Notes under the pieces: model-generated | Seen by the model: only the letters and a program-made list of their open reading frames with translations | Databases searched by the model: none | Told to the model about the DNA's origin: nothing | Shown here: positions 60,992-64,000 of the stretch, one piece after another | Numbering within the stretch: position 1 is the stretch's first letter | How the letters are laid out: every line of letters starts with the position of its first letter | Program-made: the position numbers and the translations under genes | From: Leptolyngbya sp. FACHB-60 | GTDB lineage: Bacteria; Cyanobacteriota; Cyanobacteriia; Phormidesmidales; Phormidesmidaceae | Direction of reading: 5' to 3' | Assembly (NCBI RefSeq): GCF_014695775.1 | Contig: NZ_JACJOX010000036.1 | Coordinates: 119,951 to 183,950, forward strand | Length of the DNA stretch: 64,000 bases

Positions 60992-62743
60992 ATGACCGCT
61001 GAACCGAATTTTGTCCTTGATTTGACCCTGGCCCTGGGGGCCTCTGCTATTGGCGGTTACATTGCCCATCGACTCAAGCAGCCGGCGTTGCTGGGCTACC
61101 TCGTCACTGGGTTGGTCATCGGCCCCTTTGGCCTTGGGCTACAGACCGATGTGGAGCAAATTCAGGGGCTGGCGGAGGTGGGCATTGCCTTTTTGCTCTT
61201 TGCCCTGGGGGTCGAGTTTTCGCTGACCGAGCTCAAGCGGGTAAAGGATATCGCTCTCAAGGGCAGCTTTTTGCAGATGGGGCTGACCACGCTGCTGGTG
61301 TGCTCGGTGTCGCTGCTGTCGGGCACGGCCAATTCCCCGCTTCAGGGCATTTTTTTGGGGCTGGTGCTGTCGCTGTCGTCTACGGCGGTGGTGCTCAAAA
61401 CCCTCACCGATCGCGGCGAAACCGCCACTGTGCATGGCCAGGTGATGCTGGGGTTGCTAATCTCTCAGGATCTCGCCCTGGGGTTGATGCTAGCGGTGCT
61501 GCCAGTGCTCAACCAGCCCGATGCCCTGGGGCCGGCGCTGGCGGTTGCGGCGCTCAAGTTTGGGCTGTTTTTGGCAGGGGCGATCGCCCTGGGCCGCTGG
61601 GTGGTGCCCCAGCTGATTCAGCACATTGCCGCTACCGAGAGCAGCGAGCTGTTTTTGCTCACCGTGGTTGCCCTCTGCCTGAGCATTGCCTGGATCACCT
61701 CATTCCTGGGCCTCTCGATCGCCATGGGGGCCTTCGTTGCTGGCCTGATGATTTCTGAAATTGACTATGCAGACCAGGCCTTGGGTAAGATTTTGCCCCT
61801 GCGCGACACCTTTGCCTGCCTCTTTTTTGCCTCCATTGGCATGCTGATTGACCCCCATTTGATCTGGGACGATCTGGGACGAATTCTAGAGCTGGTGGCG
61901 CTGATCATGGTGGGCAAGGCGCTGATTATTTTGCCCATTGTGCTGGGGTTTGGCTATTCGCTGAAAACGGCGGTGAGGGCAAGCTTTGGGCTCAACCAAA
62001 TCGGTGAATTTTCCTTTGTGCTGGCCCTGATGGGGCTAGAGCTGGGGCTGATTAACGAGGAACGCTACTCCCTGCTGCTGGGCACGATCGCTATTTCGCT
62101 CATGCTCACGCCGCTGTGGATTACCCTGGCCCCCAAGGTATCTGACTGGTTGCACAACCTGCCGGTGCTAAAAGACTTTCTCAACCAGGCTGAAGAACCC
62201 AAACTGCTGTCGGTACCTGGCGATATTCACGACCATGTGATTGTGGCGGGCTATGGCCGGGTGGGCGAGGTGCTGGTCAATGTGCTGCTCAGCCGAGGCT
62301 ATTCGGTGCTGGTGGTCGAAAACAGCGAGACCGCGATTCAGCGCCTGCGCAATCGCCATGCGCCCCTGGTGCAAATTCCCTTTGTCTACGGCGATGCCGA
62401 CAGCGAGCTAGTGCTAGAGAAAACCTCCTTGGAAACCGCTAAGGCTCTGGCCATTACCCTGCCCGACCCGACGACGACCCGCCTGGTGCTGCAACGGGCG
62501 CTGCTCAGAGCCCCTGAGCTGGATATCATTGCGCGATCGCACAACAACGAGGAGATCGATGTGCTCACCCAACTGGGAGCCAGGGAGGTGGTGCAGCCTG
62601 AGTTTGAGGCGGCCCTAGAGTTAGGCTCGCACCTACTGAATACCCTGGGCGAAAAGTCGATCGAAATTCAGTCGGTGCTGGATTGGATTCGCCAGGATCG
62701 CTACCGCAGCATTCGCCCCGCAGTACAGGTGGGCGAGGGGTAA
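60992..62743 (+). CDS. CPA2 cation:proton antiporter with TrkA-N domain (Kef-like)
   Basis: 583 residues. The N-terminal ~390 residues form a 12-13-helix Na+/H+ exchanger domain (GYIAHRLKQPALLGYLVTGL, SLSSTAVVLKTLTDRG, FVAGLMISEIDYADQ, SFGLNQIGEFSFVLALMG). The C-terminal TrkA-N domain (HDHVIVAGYGRVGEVLVNVL, VYGDADSELVLEKT) binds a nucleotide such as NAD(H). Resembles KefB/KefC-type K+ efflux systems; ion specificity is inferred. A structured element lies in its leader. A 15-bp tandem repeat begins at its stop. Confidence 0.92.
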   Translation: MTAEPNFVLDLTLALGASAIGGYIAHRLKQPALLGYLVTGLVIGPFGLGLQTDVEQIQGLAEVGIAFLLFALGVEFSLTELKRVKDIALKGSFLQMGLTTLLVCSVSLLSGTANSPLQGIFLGLVLSLSSTAVVLKTLTDRGETATVHGQVMLGLLISQDLALGLMLAVLPVLNQPDALGPALAVAALKFGLFLAGAIALGRWVVPQLIQHIAATESSELFLLTVVALCLSIAWITSFLGLSIAMGAFVAGLMISEIDYADQALGKILPLRDTFACLFFASIGMLIDPHLIWDDLGRILELVALIMVGKALIILPIVLGFGYSLKTAVRASFGLNQIGEFSFVLALMGLELGLINEERYSLLLGTIAISLMLTPLWITLAPKVSDWLHNLPVLKDFLNQAEEPKLLSVPGDIHDHVIVAGYGRVGEVLVNVLLSRGYSVLVVENSETAIQRLRNRHAPLVQIPFVYGDADSELVLEKTSLETAKALAITLPDPTTTRLVLQRALLRAPELDIIARSHNNEEIDVLTQLGAREVVQPEFEAALELGSHLLNTLGEKSIEIQSVLDWIRQDRYRSIRPAVQVGEG

Positions 62744-62787
62744 TGGGTAGGGGATAGATGGGTAGGGGATAGATGGGTAAAGGGTAG
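62743..62787. repeat. 15-bp tandem repeat, three units
   Basis: ATGGGTAGGGGATAG occurs twice without change, followed by ATGGGTAAAGGGTAG, starting at the last base of the antiporter gene. G-rich on the plus strand. Confidence 0.85.
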
Positions 62788-62890
62788 TGGAGGTGTTTAA
62801 AGCAAGATTGGGGTTAAAGCGGCTTCAGGAGTGCTGCGGTATGGTGGTCTAAAATGTGTTTAGCCATCCACAGAGGGCACTTAAGTCGGC

Positions 62891-63400
62891 ATGGTGCAGG
62901 CGTCTTCTCTAACTAGCGCTGACCTTTTTTTAAAGCGATGGACGGTTGATGATTACCACCGCATGATTTCTGCTGGCATTTTAACCCCAGAAGATCGGGT
63001 GGAGCTTTTAGATGGTCAAATTGTTGAAATGGTACCTCAAGACCCGCCCCACGCCTCTCGTATTGATGACGGGGGCGACTACCTCAAGGCTGTCTTTGCC
63101 AACCGAGCGAAGGTGCGGGTGCAACTGCCTATTACCCTAGCCCCAGGGTCTGAACCGGAGCCTGATTTTGCCATTGTTCGTATTGACGAAAATCGCTATC
63201 GCGATCGCCACCCCCAATCGCAGGATGTGCTGCTGTTAATTGAAGTTGCTGACTCGACGTTGAAGCGCGATCGCATCTACAAGGCCGAAATTTATGCCAA
63301 AGCTGGCATTAGTGAATATTGGATTGTCGACTTTAAAAAACGCCAGGTCGTTGTTTCGCAAGACCCACAAGATGGGGTATATCAGTCTGATCAGAGCTAA
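62891..63400 (+). CDS. Uma2 family endonuclease-like protein, C-terminally truncated
   Basis: 169 residues. DUF820/Uma2 fold: WTVDDYHRMISAGILTPEDR, VELLDGQIVEMVP, the PD-(D/E)xK-like acidic cluster EPDFAIVRIDE, VLLLIEVADSTLKRDR and KAEIYAKAGISEYWIVDF with the active-site lysine nearby. The family normally continues ~20-30 residues beyond GVYQS with a hydrophobic strand; here it ends abruptly at DQS where transposon-derived sequence begins, so the C-terminus is likely lost. Core active-site residues remain. Activity uncertain; Uma2 genes are abundant in cyanobacteria. Confidence 0.85.
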   Translation: MVQASSLTSADLFLKRWTVDDYHRMISAGILTPEDRVELLDGQIVEMVPQDPPHASRIDDGGDYLKAVFANRAKVRVQLPITLAPGSEPEPDFAIVRIDENRYRDRHPQSQDVLLLIEVADSTLKRDRIYKAEIYAKAGISEYWIVDFKKRQVVVSQDPQDGVYQSDQS

Positions 63401-63415
63401 TTTGCAAAGTAAATC

Positions 63416-63724
63416 TTAAGCCACCAGGCGACGCAGCATGAGACGGATGAACGCTCCATAAACCATAGCTTCGGCATTTTCGGTGTGCAGTTCATAATCC
63501 TTGCTCAACCGTCGATATCGGTTTAGCCATCCAAAGCTGCGCTCGATCACCCAACGCTTCGGCAACACTTTAAACGTCTTGGACTCACGCTCAATCACCT
63601 CAACGCGAACCTTGTCTCCGCAGACGGCTTGCACAGCCCGCTTGAAGTTCAGACCCGAATAGCCCTGGTCAACCCAAATGACCTCCAAGCGGGACAGTTT
63701 TTCCTGCTCCTTGTCTAATACCAA
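63416..63724 (-). mobile_element. IS5-family transposase, C-terminal fragment
   Basis: 102 codons. It keeps the second catalytic Asp (EVIWVDQGYSGLNF) and the C-terminal signature PKRWVIERSFGWLNRYRRLS with the catalytic Glu. The N-terminal half with the first Asp is absent: the frame is closed by a stop immediately before codon 1. A typical complete protein would be ~250 residues. The insertion borders the truncated Uma2 gene. Inactive remnant. Confidence 0.88.
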
Positions 63725-63728
63725 TTAC

Positions 63729-63899
63729 TTATAAAGCTGCGCTAAACAGGGCTTCTAGGATGAAGTTGTAGGAGGTCAAGGAGATGATGTACTCTGGCGT
63801 CAGGGTGTCGAGGGCCGCCGCAACACGTTCGCGCAACTCATCGAGAGACTGGCAATTCTGCCAGCGTAAATGCCGCTTGAGCGCCTGGGCACTGGTTCG
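63729..63899 (-). mobile_element. IS630-type transposase, C-terminal fragment
   Basis: On the minus strand, 56 codons read ALKRHLRWQNCQSLDELRER, then LDTLTPEYIISLTSYNFILE ending ALFSAAL-stop, the C-terminus of IS630/DDE_3 transposases. The frame is closed by a stop upstream (63900-63902). It abuts the IS5 fragment within 5 bp, so the two elements have recombined or nested and been truncated. Confidence 0.65.
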
Positions 63900-64000
63900 T
63901 TAAGAGGAGATGTATCGAAACCCTCTCATGCAGAGGATTTCCTGGGTTGATAAGGGGCGAGAGCAGAGACCTATCGCCATTGCCGGAGTCGTCCGTTTCC

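Overview
The window is chromosomal DNA from a cyanobacterium. It carries psbA (PSII D1), psaK (PSI), two carboxysome shell genes (ccmK3/ccmK4-like), a group-2 sigma-70 factor, a carotenoid cleavage oxygenase, a CHASE2 Ser/Thr kinase and several cyanobacterium-typical DUF proteins. HIP1 octamers (GCGATCGC) are scattered throughout. Gene style and GC content suggest a filamentous Leptolyngbya/Nodosilinea/Phormidium-like lineage. That is inference only, because there is no rRNA in the window.

Layout. 0.3-6 kb: a two-subunit M16 peptidase pair, convergent to a CHASE2-kinase. 6.3-12 kb: a SnoaL-like protein divergent from a TetR regulator, then bioB, a DUF4330 protein, an M48 protease and coaX. 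12.2-16.8 kb: priA and a group-2 sigma gene, separated by a regularly spaced array of DnaA boxes. 17-19.1 kb: folB, lipA and a LipM-like octanoyltransferase. 19.1-20.2 kb: a nitrogen-control locus with a gifB-like glutamine synthetase inactivating factor, a glutamine riboswitch and two NtcA boxes. 20.4-30.9 kb: dihydropyrimidinase, a large PBP/DUF4912 fusion, a folate-biopterin type transporter, carotenoid oxygenase, MarR, a FAD/Rieske oxidoreductase and a HIT protein. 31.2-35.4 kb: psbA, DUF29, a hypothetical, an acyltransferase and a DUF433/DUF5615 toxin-antitoxin-like pair. 35.4-37.7 kb: dnaN followed by a probable oriC and seven copies of a ~72-bp repeat. 37.7-42.7 kb: universal stress protein, an uncatalogued 37-aa membrane peptide, a CrtISO-like oxidoreductase, comM/yifB, an HD hydrolase and the SRP RNA. 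42.9-48.2 kb: a phasin-like protein, a Cys-motif protein, thiD, ftsZ, ftsQ, a small membrane protein and psaK. 48.5-51.1 kb: a decaying glycosyltransferase locus. 51.6-58.5 kb: TMEM14, SLH lipoprotein, nucleoside hydrolase, ccmK3/K4, small stress-type proteins and a GAF protein. 58.6-64 kb: leuA, a CPA2 antiporter and a truncated Uma2 gene ending in a mosaic of IS5 and IS630 remnants.

The strongest points for a second look are: (i) the oriC/dnaN region with its long-period repeat array; (ii) the four perfect DnaA boxes spaced 21-22 bp apart between priA and the sigma gene; (iii) the gifB-like gene, where a GTAN8TAC site overlaps the promoter, a glutamine riboswitch sits in the leader, and a dispersed repeat has become part of the coding sequence; and (iv) several hairpin repeat families and structured leaders that no gene explains. 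All calls were made by reading sequence and translations; no database search was run.
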